Positions 26,246-34,816 of a DNA stretch of 39,661 bases are shown here, piece by piece. Where the stretch lies: assembly GCF_947631635.1 (NCBI RefSeq), contig NZ_CANRMB010000034.1, positions 1 to 39,661 of the forward strand, written 5' to 3'. Under the pieces are notes generated by a model that saw only the letters and a program-made list of their open reading frames with translations, was not told the DNA's origin and did no database searches. The DNA comes from an uncultured Dysosmobacter sp. GTDB taxonomy: Bacteria; Bacillota; Clostridia; Oscillospirales; Oscillospiraceae. The stretch's first letter is position 1; each line of letters begins with the position of its first letter. Made by a program: the position numbers and the translations under genes.

Positions 26246-27445
26246 ATGAAAAAACGCATCCCATCCTTCTTCAGCGGCTTTTTGACCGCCGTGCTGCTCC
26301 TGGCCCTGACCACCACGGCCCTGGCCGCCTCGGGAAAGGTCAGCTACAATTTCGCCAACGTGGCCCTGGACGGCGAGACGAGGATCGCCGCGGGGAAAGA
26401 CATCACCGCCGCCAACGGCCAGCAGATCCCCGGCTCCATCCTCTACACCGACGCGGCGGGCGGCAAGACCAACTACCTGCCCATCCGCACCATCAGCGAG
26501 CTGCTGGGGGTGGAGATCGGCTACGACTCCGCCGCGAAAACGATCCTGCTGGGCGGACAGTCCGGCACGGCCCCGGCGGCCCAAGCCCGCTGGAGCAAGA
26601 CCGTGGACGGCAACAGGGTCACTTATACGAGCGCCGAGACGGAGAGTACCTATGACACCGCGCCCCTGTACCGGCCCGCCTGGCAGGCGGAGGGCTGGGG
26701 CCTGTCCTCTCTGACCACGGACGGCAGAGGCGTCCATTCCGCCTACTGGAGATATCTGGACGGCAGCGGCAATACGGTCTCTCTGACCTGCGCCAACCCC
26801 GGGGGCGGCTCCTTCGGCTTCCAGCCGGGTCTGGAGGACTCTGTGAAAAATCGCCGGCAGGTCACCGTCCAGGGATGCCCGGCGGACCTGTACATGGATA
26901 TCGAGTCCTGCTATCTGGTCTGGGAGAACAGCGACGGCGTGCTCTTCACCATGCGGGGGCCGGACGAGGAGACGCTGCGGCAGGTGGCCGAGAGCATCCG
27001 GCCCTGCGCAAAGGAGGCCCCGGAGTACCAGCTCTCTTGGCTGCCTGAGGGCTATAAGCAGCTGGAGCGCTCCGCCCTGGGGGACACGGTGTATGCGTCC
27101 TGGATCAGGTCCGGCATGTCCCTGACCTGGATGCAGTCTGCCGAGTCCCTGGCCCTGCCGGAGGGCACGCCGGAGACCGTCTCCGTCAACGGCGTCAAGG
27201 CCCGGTATTGGGCGGCCAAAGAACCTTATGAGGAGAGTCCCGTGGAGGTCAACGGCGAGCCGCTGGAGGAGGACACCACCAGCCTTGGCGGCGTCACCAT
27301 CACCAGCGGCGTCGTCCACGGCGCCCGGTCCGAGGACGTGAACACCCTGGTGTGGAGCAGGGACGGGGTGAACTTCCGCTTACAGGGGGCGCTGGACCGG
27401 GAGACCCTGGTCCGCATCGCGGAGCACGTCACTCTGAAGAAATAA
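26246..27445 (+). CDS. Secreted protein with stalk-like and DUF4367-type domains
   Basis: A 399-residue protein with a clear Sec signal peptide (about residues 1-27, cleavage after ALAA). Next comes a copper-amine-oxidase-N-like stalk domain (NYLPIRTISELLGVEIGYDS, about 85-104). Two repeated DUF4367-like modules follow: LYRPAWQAEGWGLSSL and then YQLSWLPEGYKQLERS. They parallel those of the preceding anti-sigma-like protein, so the two genes share ancestry in this part. AAAGGAAG precedes ATG 26246. It is 98 bases downstream of the anti-sigma-like gene and may be a target or sensor partner of the system (inference). Confidence 0.72.
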   Translation: MKKRIPSFFSGFLTAVLLLALTTTALAASGKVSYNFANVALDGETRIAAGKDITAANGQQIPGSILYTDAAGGKTNYLPIRTISELLGVEIGYDSAAKTILLGGQSGTAPAAQARWSKTVDGNRVTYTSAETESTYDTAPLYRPAWQAEGWGLSSLTTDGRGVHSAYWRYLDGSGNTVSLTCANPGGGSFGFQPGLEDSVKNRRQVTVQGCPADLYMDIESCYLVWENSDGVLFTMRGPDEETLRQVAESIRPCAKEAPEYQLSWLPEGYKQLERSALGDTVYASWIRSGMSLTWMQSAESLALPEGTPETVSVNGVKARYWAAKEPYEESPVEVNGEPLEEDTTSLGGVTITSGVVHGARSEDVNTLVWSRDGVNFRLQGALDRETLVRIAEHVTLKK

Positions 27446-27458
27446 ACCAAGAAGCAAG

Positions 27459-27492
27459 GGCGGAGGCCCCGGCGCATGCCGGGGCCTCCGCC
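27459..27492 (+). terminator. Strong hairpin after the sigma-factor cluster
   Basis: A perfect 15-bp GC-rich stem GGCGGAGGCCCCGGC / GCCGGGGCCTCCGCC. There is no T-run, so termination efficiency is uncertain, but its place 14 bases after the stop suggests that role. Confidence 0.65.
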
Positions 27493-27515
27493 TGTTGGCC
27501 GCCATGCAGCGGGAA

Positions 27516-27542
27516 ATGCATATATACGGGATTTTATGCATA
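27516..27542. promoter_or_regulatory. Paired ATGCATA half-sites upstream of argG
   Basis: ATGCATA occurs at 27516-27522 and 27536-27542, 20 bp apart (about two helical turns). Each resembles one arm of an ARG box. They could be auxiliary ArgR sites far upstream of the main operator. Otherwise 27493-27680 holds nothing I can support. Confidence 0.35.
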
Positions 27543-27685
27543 TGGAGCGGGGACATGTCCCCGGCGGCGGCCGGAGCGGGGGAATAGGCGGCCGCCTCCC
27601 CTGAAATTCCCCGGATACGGTGGACGAATTGTCAAAATATGCAAAACCGCCCAAGGGACGGGCAAATTGTTGTGCAACATGACAC

Positions 27686-27715
27686 TTGCATAAATATTCA
27701 TTACAGGCGTATAAT
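27686..27715 (+). promoter_or_regulatory. argG promoter overlapped by an ARG box
   Basis: TTGCAT (27686-27691) and TATAAT (27710-27715), spacer 18 bp. TGCATAAATATTCA at 27687-27700 fits the ArgR/AhrC pattern TGMAT-WWWW-ATKCA completely and covers the -35 element, so bound repressor would block polymerase. Confidence 0.72.
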
Positions 27716-27752
27716 TCAACCATCATCAAACAACACACAGGGAGGCCCCATC

Positions 27753-28976
27753 ATGAAAGACAAGAAAGACATCAAGAAGATCGTGCTGGCCTATTCCGGC
27801 GGTCTGGATACATCCATCATCATCCCCTGGCTGAAGGAGAACTACAACGACCCCGAGATCATCGCCGTGTCCGCCGACGTGGGCCAGGGCGACGAGCTGG
27901 ACGGCCTGGAGGAGAAGGCCATTAAGACCGGCGCCTCCAAGCTGTACATCGCGGATCTCACCGACGAGATGGTGGAGGAGGTCATCTGGCCCGCATTGAA
28001 GATGGGCGCCAGCTATGAGCAGTACCTGCTGGGCACCGCCTTTGCCCGGCCCATCATCGCCAAGAAGCTGGTGGAGATCGCCAAGGCCGAGGGCGCCGAC
28101 GCCATCTGCCACGGCTGCACCGGCAAGGGCAACGACCAGGTCCGGTTCGAGCTGGGCATCAAGCGCTTCGCCCCCGACATGACCATCATCGCCCCCTGGC
28201 GGGAGTGGGACATCAAGGGCCGGGACGAGGAGATCGACTACGCCGAGGCCCACAACGTGCCCCTGAAGATCTCCCGGGAGACCAACTACTCCAAGGACAA
28301 GAACCTGTGGCACCTGAGCCACGAGGGCCTGGACCTGGAGGACCCCGCCAACGAGCCCCAGTATGAAAAGCCCGGCTTTTTGGAGATGGGCGTCTCTCCC
28401 ATCACCGCCCCCGACGCGCCCACCTATGTGACCATCGACTTTGAAAAGGGCGTGCCTGTGGCTGTGGATGGCGAGAAGATGAAGGGCAGCGACATCATCC
28501 GCAAGCTGAACAAGCTGGGCGGCGAGAATGGCATCGGCCTGCTGGACATCGTGGAAAACCGGCTGGTGGGCATGAAGGACCGGGGCGTGTACGAGACCCC
28601 CGGCGGCACCATCCTCTACAAGGCCCACCAGTGCCTGGAGATGATCACCGTGGACAAGGACTCCGCCCACATGAAGAGCAAGTTGGCGGTGGACTTCGCG
28701 GACCTCATCTACAACGGCAAGTGGTTCACCCCCGTGCGGGAGGCCCTCAGCGCCTTTGCGGACAAGACCCAGGAGCACGTCACTGGCTCTGTGAAGCTGA
28801 AGCTCTACAAGGGCAACATGATCACCGCTTCCATCACATCCCCCGAGTCTTTGTACTCCGAGGAGCTGGTGACCTTCAACGAGAGCAGCTACGACCAGAC
28901 CAACGCCACCGGCTTCATCAACCTGTGGGGGCTGCCCGACACCGTGCTGGCTCTGCGGGAGCAGGGGAAGCTGTGA
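27753..28976 (+). CDS. argG: Argininosuccinate synthase
   Basis: A 407-residue enzyme that joins citrulline and aspartate using ATP, the seventh step of arginine synthesis. The N-type ATP pyrophosphatase P-loop AYSGGLDTS is at residues 13-21. [25 protein letters not shown] (citrulline and aspartate contacts) and [19 protein letters not shown] are all present. ATG 27753 is preceded by AGGGAGGCCCC; the leader contains the ARG box and promoter. It heads the arginine block but is followed by a 128-base gap before argC. The partner lyase argH is not in the window. Confidence 0.97.
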   Translation: MKDKKDIKKIVLAYSGGLDTSIIIPWLKENYNDPEIIAVSADVGQGDELDGLEEKAIKTGASKLYIADLTDEMVEEVIWPALKMGASYEQYLLGTAFARPIIAKKLVEIAKAEGADAICHGCTGKGNDQVRFELGIKRFAPDMTIIAPWREWDIKGRDEEIDYAEAHNVPLKISRETNYSKDKNLWHLSHEGLDLEDPANEPQYEKPGFLEMGVSPITAPDAPTYVTIDFEKGVPVAVDGEKMKGSDIIRKLNKLGGENGIGLLDIVENRLVGMKDRGVYETPGGTILYKAHQCLEMITVDKDSAHMKSKLAVDFADLIYNGKWFTPVREALSAFADKTQEHVTGSVKLKLYKGNMITASITSPESLYSEELVTFNESSYDQTNATGFINLWGLPDTVLALREQGKL

Positions 28977-29104
28977 GTGGAGACCCGGTTTGAAAAGAAA
29001 AACGCAGGTGCGGGACGGAGGGGGGACCCCTTCGCCCCGCGTCTGCGGTGAACGGGGCGGCCAAGAAGGAGGTCCGCCCTGACCTGAAACGAGGCGAAAC
29101 AGTC

Positions 29105-30043
29105 ATGAGACCAAAGGTATATATCGATGGCAAGGACGGCACCACCGGCCTGCAGATCTACGACCGCCTGTCCGCCCGGAGGGACATCGACCTGCTCCTC
29201 ATCGACGAGGCCAGGCGCAAGGACCCGGCGGCGCGGAAAAAGCTGATGGACGCGGCGGACATTGTGTTTTTGTGCCTGCCGGACGCCGCGGCCATGGAGG
29301 CGGCGGCACTGGTGGAAAATCCAAACACCCGCATCATCGACGCATCCACCGCCCACCGGACGGACCCGGCCTGGGACTACGGCTTTGCGGAGCTGTCTCC
29401 GGCCCATCGGGAGGCCGTCAGGACCTCCAGACGGGTGGCCAACCCCGGCTGCCACGCCACGGGCTTTATCAGCATCGTTTACCCCCTGGCGGCCATGGGA
29501 CTGGTACCCAGGGACTATCCCCTGACCTGCTTCTCCCTCACCGGCTACTCCGGCGGCGGAAAGAAGATGATCGCCCAGTATGAGGCCCCGGAGAAGGGAG
29601 CGGCCCTGTACAGCCCCCGCATCTACGGATTGGATCTGCACCACAAGCACCTGCCGGAGATGCAGAAGGTCTGCGGCCTGGACCGCCCCCCGGTGTTCTG
29701 CCCCATTGTGGACGACTACTACAAGGGCATGGCCGCCACCGTCTCCCTCCACAACGATCTGCTGAAGCGCGGCGGGAGCGCCCGGGAGGTCTGGGAGACC
29801 CTGGCGGACTACTACAAGGACCAGACCCTGGTGAAGGTGGCTCCCTTTGGCTGGGAGGAGCCTATGATCGCCGCCAATGCCATGGCGGGGAAAGATACCC
29901 TGACCCTGATCGTCAACGGCGGAGAGACCCATAGCACGGTGACGGCCCTGTTCGACAACCTGGGCAAGGGCGCCAGCGGCGCCGCTGTCCAGAACATGAA
30001 CCTGATGCTGGGGTTTGAGGAGACCACGGGACTGAACCTGTGA
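29105..30043 (+). CDS. argC: N-acetyl-gamma-glutamyl-phosphate reductase, type 2
   Basis: A 312-residue NADPH-dependent reductase for the third step of the acetylated arginine pathway. The short nucleotide-binding start (VYIDGKDGTTGLQIYDRL) and total length are those of the type-2 ArgC subfamily rather than the ~345-residue type 1. The catalytic Cys116 is in ANPGCHATG, and SGGGKKMI and HKHLPEMQ follow as in that subfamily. The start at 29105 has GAGGCG upstream. The last 43 bases of the gene are present again 104 bases downstream (30105-30147), a sign of local duplication. Confidence 0.93.
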   Translation: MRPKVYIDGKDGTTGLQIYDRLSARRDIDLLLIDEARRKDPAARKKLMDAADIVFLCLPDAAAMEAAALVENPNTRIIDASTAHRTDPAWDYGFAELSPAHREAVRTSRRVANPGCHATGFISIVYPLAAMGLVPRDYPLTCFSLTGYSGGGKKMIAQYEAPEKGAALYSPRIYGLDLHHKHLPEMQKVCGLDRPPVFCPIVDDYYKGMAATVSLHNDLLKRGGSAREVWETLADYYKDQTLVKVAPFGWEEPMIAANAMAGKDTLTLIVNGGETHSTVTALFDNLGKGASGAAVQNMNLMLGFEETTGLNL

Positions 30044-30078
30044 AAACAGGCGGTGCCGTACAAGTCCAATCAGAGAGG

Positions 30079-30147
30079 CCCCGTTTGGCCTGCCAAATGG
30101 GGAGCCTGATGCTGGGGATTGAGGAGACCACAGGGCTGAACCTGTGA
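30079..30147 (+). pseudogene. Duplicated 3' end of argC with a preceding hairpin
   Basis: 30105-30147 repeats 30001-30043 with three mismatches, including the stop codon, and would encode LMLGIEETTGLNL. It has no start. Just before it, CCCCGTTTGG (30079-30088) pairs with CCAAATGGGG (30093-30102). It lies 35 bases before argJ. Confidence 0.85.
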
Positions 30148-30181
30148 ACGAAATTCCGAATGGAAACAGCGAGGTAGAAGT

Positions 30182-31408
30182 ATGCTGAACTTTATCGAAG
30201 GCGGCGTCTGCGCCGCCCAGGGCTTTCAGGCCGCGGGCATCCACGTGGGCGTCAAGACCCACGCCAGCTGGAAGAAGGACGTGGCCCTGATCGTGTCCGA
30301 CGTGGACTGCGCCGCGGCGGCGGTGTTTACGAAGAATGTGGTGAAGGCCGCGCCCATCCATGTGGACAAGGCCCACCTGGCGGACGGCCGCGCCCGGGCC
30401 ATCATCGCCAACAGCGGCAACGCCAACGCCTGCGCCCCCCACGGGGAGGAGAACGCCGAGAAGATGTGCGCGGCGGCGGCCAAGGCCATCGGCTGTGCGC
30501 CGGAGGACGTGCTGGTGTCCTCCACCGGCGTCATCGGGCAGACGCTGAACGTCCAGGTCATCGAGGACGGCCTGCCGGAGCTGTACGGGGCGCTGGCCCG
30601 GTCCCCCGAGGCCAGCGACGCGGCGGCACACGCCATCATGACCACCGACACGGTGAAAAAAGAGGCGGCGGTGGAGACCGTCATCGGCGGCAGGACCGTC
30701 CGCATGGGCGGCGTCGCCAAGGGCAGCGGTATGATCCACCCCAACATGGGCACCATGCTCTGCTTCCTGACCACGGACTGCGCCATCTCCCCGGAGATGA
30801 TCAGGACCGCCCTGCTGGAGACCGTCCAGGTCAGCTTCAACCGCATCAGCGTGGACGGCGACACCTCCACCAACGACTCCTGCATCGTCCTGGCCAACGG
30901 CCTGGCGGGCAACGAGGCCATCACCGCCAAGGGCCCGGATTATGACGCGTTTTTGGAGGCCCTCCAGGCCCTGTGCGTGGCCCTGGCCAAGAAGATGGCC
31001 TCTGACGGCGAGGGCGCCAAGCACCTCATCACCTGCACCGTGAAGGGCGCGGGGGACGAGGCCCAGGCGGAGACCGTGGCGAAATCCGTCATCTCCTCCA
31101 CCCTGACCAAGGCCGCCGTCTTCGGCGCCGACGCCAACTGGGGCCGGGTGCTGTGCGCCATGGGGTACTCCGGCGAGGAATTTGACCCGGAGAAGGTGGA
31201 CGTTCACTTTGCCAGCGCCGCCGGGGACGTCGCCGTGTGCGCCCAGGGCCGGGGACTGGATTTTGACGAGGCTCTGGCCAAGAAGATCCTGACGGAGCAT
31301 GATATCGAGATCAACATCACCATGGGGGAGGGTACGGCCCAGTGCACCTGCTGGGGATGTGACATTACCTACGATTATATTAAGATCAATGGGGATTACC
31401 GTACCTGA
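30182..31408 (+). CDS. argJ: Bifunctional ornithine acetyltransferase / N-acetylglutamate synthase
   Basis: A 408-residue enzyme that recycles the acetyl group from acetylornithine to glutamate. The conserved self-cleavage region KGSGMIHPNMGTML is present, with the nucleophilic Thr191 that becomes the new N-terminus of the beta subunit. ANSGNANAC, SSTGVIGQ and FNRISVDGDTSTND are further family blocks. Whether it also uses acetyl-CoA cannot be decided from sequence. GAGGTAGAAGT precedes ATG 30182. It follows argC closely, but the 1.1-kb repeat element separates it from argB, so the downstream genes may need read-through or their own promoter. Confidence 0.95.
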   Translation: MLNFIEGGVCAAQGFQAAGIHVGVKTHASWKKDVALIVSDVDCAAAAVFTKNVVKAAPIHVDKAHLADGRARAIIANSGNANACAPHGEENAEKMCAAAAKAIGCAPEDVLVSSTGVIGQTLNVQVIEDGLPELYGALARSPEASDAAAHAIMTTDTVKKEAAVETVIGGRTVRMGGVAKGSGMIHPNMGTMLCFLTTDCAISPEMIRTALLETVQVSFNRISVDGDTSTNDSCIVLANGLAGNEAITAKGPDYDAFLEALQALCVALAKKMASDGEGAKHLITCTVKGAGDEAQAETVAKSVISSTLTKAAVFGADANWGRVLCAMGYSGEEFDPEKVDVHFASAAGDVAVCAQGRGLDFDEALAKKILTEHDIEINITMGEGTAQCTCWGCDITYDYIKINGDYRT

Positions 31409-31419
31409 TAGGGTTGCGC

Positions 31420-32505
31420 CGGGACTCCGGTGCGGGAGATGCACCCCCCATTCTCTTTTGTCTTGCCAAAAGAGAACCCTCCAGAGGGGCTTCTCTTGCC
31501 GCTTTGCGGCAATTCACCTTCTGCGCCGTGCACGGTGGAAGAGAAAAGCGCTTTTTGTGTCCAACTTTGCCCCTTTGGGGTAAAGTTGGACGGACGGGAG
31601 TTGGTGGTTAGATGTGCCACCAGGTCCGGAAGCCTTCTGCCGGGTGCGCGATACCGGGTACGAATTTAGAACTGTGCCGCCGCAGGTTGGGGGCTTGGGT
31701 GCTAGGTTGGGGTGGTCGACGAAAGGCTTTCAGCAACAAGCCCCGTGTGTTCCGCTGCGCTACACACTACCTGGGCGGTTAAATTGGCTCTGCTGGATGC
31801 GCCGGACTGGGTACGAGGGTAGGAGTGCGTGCCCGCATTTGGGGGCTTGGGTGCAGATTTGAGGTGGTCATCAAAAGGCTTTCAGCAACAAGCCCGTGTG
31901 TTCCGCTTCGCTGCACACTACCCGGGCGGTTAGATTTGCCTCTGCCGGGTGCGCCGAACTGGGCACAGGTTTAGAACTGCGCCGCTGCAAGCTGGGGGCT
32001 TGGGTACAAATTTGGGGTGGTCATTGAAAGGCTTTTACCACTGGCTCCGCTGCCGCTGCCTGGCCCCGCAACGAAAGGCAGGCCCGCTTCCAAGTGCTGC
32101 CTCGAATGCCCGGGCAGCGCTAAGCGAAGCGGGGAGCGCGGAAAGAGAAGCTGGTCCTTTCACTCTTTGCCCATCCCCGCAATTCCCATTCGCGTGGCTA
32201 AAAGCTAAAAGATTCAGCAAAGCCGTGCCCGCGCCCAACGCTGAATCTTACATCGACCTCCATCGGTCTCTTTCTGGGACCCCACGTCTCGTCCACAGTT
32301 GGCCCTAGGGGCCAACTGTGGACACCAAAGCGCCTTTTCTTTTGACCGTGAACGGCCGTTTTCTTTTCGGCGCAACCGAAAAGAAAATGGGGGTTCATTT
32401 CCGTGCCGCAAAGCGGCACATCCCCCGTCCCCGCCCGTGGGCGGAAAAACCCCGTCCCGCCCCCGCGGCGCGAAATCCCCCGTCCCCGGCCCATGGCCGG
32501 ATAAA
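31420..32505 (-). mobile_element. ~1-kb long-terminal-inverted-repeat element, copy 2, within the arg cluster
   Basis: An inverse copy of 13676-14662. The arms are at about 31445-31600 and 32291-32393, with the right arm missing an internal ~60-bp piece that copy 1 keeps. The core has about three tandem ~200-bp units sharing AAAGGCTTTCAGCAACAAGC, one more than copy 1. It lies between the argJ stop and the argB ribosome site. Open frames are not conserved between copies and have no ribosome sites. There are no T-runs that look like terminators, though GTCCAACTTT...AAAGTTGGAC-type stems are strong. Confidence 0.72.
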
Positions 32506-32552
32506 AAAACCATTCCCCCTCCGGGGCACACCCAAAAAAGGAGCTGATCCCC

Positions 32553-33413
32553 ATGTCATCCCATGAACAGCAGGCGCAGACCCTGGTGGAAGCCCTGCCC
32601 TATATCCAAAAATTCACCGGAAAGACCATCGTGGTCAAGTACGGCGGCAACGCCATGATCTCCGAGGAGCTGCGCAAGGCCGTGATGAGCGACATCATCC
32701 TGCTCTCCCTGGTGGGCATCCGCGTGGTGGTGGTCCACGGCGGCGGGCCGGAGATCAGCGACATGCTGAAAAAGATCGGCCACGAGAGCCGGTTCGTGGA
32801 CGGCCTGCGCTATACCGACGAGACCACCATGGACATCGTCCAGTCCGTCCTCTGCGGCAAGGTGAACAAGAACCTGGTGGCCCAGCTGAACCGCCTGGGC
32901 GGGCAGGCCATCGGCCTGTGCGGCATGGACGGCCAGCTGTTCCAGGCGGAGCTGCTGGATGAGAAGTACGGCCTGGTGGGCCGCATCACCGGCGTGAACC
33001 CGGAGCCTGTGGAAAACGCCCTGCTGACGGGTTACATCCCCGTGGTGTCCACGGTGGCCCAGGGCATGGATGCCGACACCGCCTACAACATCAACGCCGA
33101 CACCGCCGCCGCCAAGCTGGCGGAGGCCCTCCACGCGGAAAAGCTGATTTTGCTGACGGACGTCCGGGGCCTTCTGCGGGACCCCCACGACGAGGAGACG
33201 CTGATCCATGTGGTCCGCACCCACGAGGTGCCGGGCCTGGTGGCGGACGGCACCATCTCCGGCGGCATGATCCCCAAGATGGAGTGCTGTGTGGACGCCA
33301 TCGCCGGAGGCGTGGAGCGGGTCCACATCCTGGACGGCCGCATCCCCCACTCCATCCTCATTGAGCTGCTCTCGGACCAGGGCATCGGCACCATGCTGAA
33401 AAAGGAGAATTGA
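32553..33413 (+). CDS. argB: Acetylglutamate kinase
   Basis: A 286-residue amino-acid kinase performing the second step of arginine synthesis. KYGGNAM binds ATP phosphate, VVVHGGGPEI and RYTDETTMDIVQ bind substrate, and NINADTAAAKLAEAL and LTDVRGLL complete the fold. SGGMIPKMECC near the C-terminus holds the catalytic Lys/Asp region. The extended N-terminal helix (residues 1-20) resembles arginine-sensitive hexameric enzymes, so feedback inhibition is plausible. AAAAGGAGCTG precedes ATG 32553. argD follows with one base between stop and start. Confidence 0.97.
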   Translation: MSSHEQQAQTLVEALPYIQKFTGKTIVVKYGGNAMISEELRKAVMSDIILLSLVGIRVVVVHGGGPEISDMLKKIGHESRFVDGLRYTDETTMDIVQSVLCGKVNKNLVAQLNRLGGQAIGLCGMDGQLFQAELLDEKYGLVGRITGVNPEPVENALLTGYIPVVSTVAQGMDADTAYNINADTAAAKLAEALHAEKLILLTDVRGLLRDPHDEETLIHVVRTHEVPGLVADGTISGGMIPKMECCVDAIAGGVERVHILDGRIPHSILIELLSDQGIGTMLKKEN

Positions 33414-33414
33414 C

Positions 33415-34593
33415 ATGACATCCAACGAGATCAAGGCCCTGACGGGCCAATACATCATGAACACCTACGGCCGCTTCCCCGTGGCCATCGACCACGGCCG
33501 GGGCGCCACCCTCTACGACCCCGAGGGGAACGCCTACATCGACTTCACCAGCGGTATCGGCGTCTGCGACCTGGGCTACGGCAACGAGGCCTGGGTAGAC
33601 GCCATCACGGCCCAGGCCAAGAAGCTGGGCCATGTGTCCAACCTGTTCTACACCGAGCCTGCGGCCAGGCTGGCGGAGACCCTCTGCAAGCGCACCGGCG
33701 AGAGCTGCGTGTTCTTCGCCAACGGCGGCGGCGAGGCCAACGAGGGCATGATCAAGCTGGCGAGAAAATACAGCTTCGACAAGTACGGCAAGGGCCGCGC
33801 CGCCATTATCACCTTGAACAACTCCTTCCACGGCCGCACCATCACCACCCTGACGGCCACCGGCCAGGAGGTGTTCCACAACTACTTCTTCCCCTTCACC
33901 GAGGGCTTCCGCTACGCCGACGCCAACGACCTCGCCTCCCTGGAGGCCGCCGCGGGCGACGACGTGTGCGCCGTCATGGTGGAGCTGGTCCAGGGCGAGG
34001 GCGGCGTGCTGCCGCTGGACAGGGACTATGTCCAGGCCGTGGCCAAGCTGTGCGAGGAGCGTGACTGGCTGCTGCTGGTGGACGAGGTGCAGACCGGCGT
34101 GGGCCGCACGGGCAGCCTGTTCGCCTTCCAGCAGTACGGCGTCCTGCCGGACGTGGTGTCCTTTGCCAAGGGCATCGCCGGGGGCCTGCCCATGAGCGGC
34201 ATCCTGGCCAACGAGAAGTGCCGCAATGTCCTTGGCCCCGGCACCCACGCCACCACCTTTGGGGCCAACCCCGTCTGCGCCGCCGCAGGCCTGGCGGTGC
34301 AGGAGACCCTGACCGACGCCTTTTTGGAGGAGGTCAAAGCCAAGGGCGACTACCTGCGCCAGGGGATCGAGGCCCTGGACCTGCCCTGCTTTGGAAAGAC
34401 CCGGGGCCTGGGCCTGATGATCGGCATCGAGGTCCGGGAGGGATTCAACAAGGGCGAGATCGCAAACAAGCTCATCGAAAACGGCCTGCTGGTGCTGACC
34501 GCCGGGCCGGGGATGCGGCTCCTGCCGCCGCTGGTCATCACCCGGGAGGAGATGGACCGGGGCCTTGCCATTATGAAAGAGGCCCTGGCCTGA
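33415..34593 (+). CDS. argD: Acetylornithine aminotransferase
   Basis: A 392-residue class III PLP enzyme converting N-acetylglutamate semialdehyde to N-acetylornithine. FFANGGGEANEGMIKLAR (with GGG-E-A-N in place of the common GAEAN), FHGRT, ELVQGEGG, DEVQTGVGRTG and the PLP Lys252 in SFAKGIAGGLP are visible, with ATTFGANP later. The start lies one base after the argB stop; GGAGAATTGAC provides the ribosome site inside argB. Its stop is followed at once by two tandem repeat arrays that separate it from argF. Confidence 0.96.
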   Translation: MTSNEIKALTGQYIMNTYGRFPVAIDHGRGATLYDPEGNAYIDFTSGIGVCDLGYGNEAWVDAITAQAKKLGHVSNLFYTEPAARLAETLCKRTGESCVFFANGGGEANEGMIKLARKYSFDKYGKGRAAIITLNNSFHGRTITTLTATGQEVFHNYFFPFTEGFRYADANDLASLEAAAGDDVCAVMVELVQGEGGVLPLDRDYVQAVAKLCEERDWLLLVDEVQTGVGRTGSLFAFQQYGVLPDVVSFAKGIAGGLPMSGILANEKCRNVLGPGTHATTFGANPVCAAAGLAVQETLTDAFLEEVKAKGDYLRQGIEALDLPCFGKTRGLGLMIGIEVREGFNKGEIANKLIENGLLVLTAGPGMRLLPPLVITREEMDRGLAIMKEALA

Positions 34594-34594
34594 A

Positions 34595-34644
34595 CCCTTA
34601 CCCTTACCATAACCATTACTATTACCATTACCTTAACCTTAACC
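34595..34644 (+). repeat. Hexamer array (CNTTAC/CTTAAC type), eight units
   Basis: Starting right after the argD stop: CCTTAC, CCTTAC, CATAAC, CATTAC, TATTAC, CATTAC, CTTAAC, CTTAAC. Period six without interruption. No protein-coding meaning. Confidence 0.9.
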
Positions 34645-34777
34645 GGAGAAATTAGGAAGTTTTTGAAAAATTAGAAGGTTTCTGAAAAATTAGGAAGTTT
34701 CTGAAAAATTAAGAGGTTTTTGAAAAATTAGAAGGTTTTTCAAAAACCAGGAGGTTTCTCAAAAACCAGAAGGTCCG
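34645..34777 (+). repeat. 19-bp tandem array, seven units, between argD and argF
   Basis: Units start at 34645, 34664, 34683, 34702, 34721, 34740 and 34759. The central form is TGAAAAATTAGAAGGTTTC; the last two read TCAAAAACCAGGAGGTTTC. Units are contiguous, so this is not a CRISPR array. Each contains a purine-rich AGAAGG/AGGAGG core that resembles a ribosome site. The array ends 39 bases before the argF start. Confidence 0.92.
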
Positions 34778-34816
34778 TGTCCGCACGGCAAATTCAGCAT
34801 GGAAGAGAGGACGACC

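Noticed and set aside
31409..32552. A missing arg gene (argH or argA) in the argJ-argB gap
   Set aside because: The gap is filled by the repeat element and contains no trace of coding similarity to arginine enzymes.
34645..34777. CRISPR-like array
   Set aside because: The 19-bp units are directly contiguous with no unique spacers, and there are no cas genes in the window.
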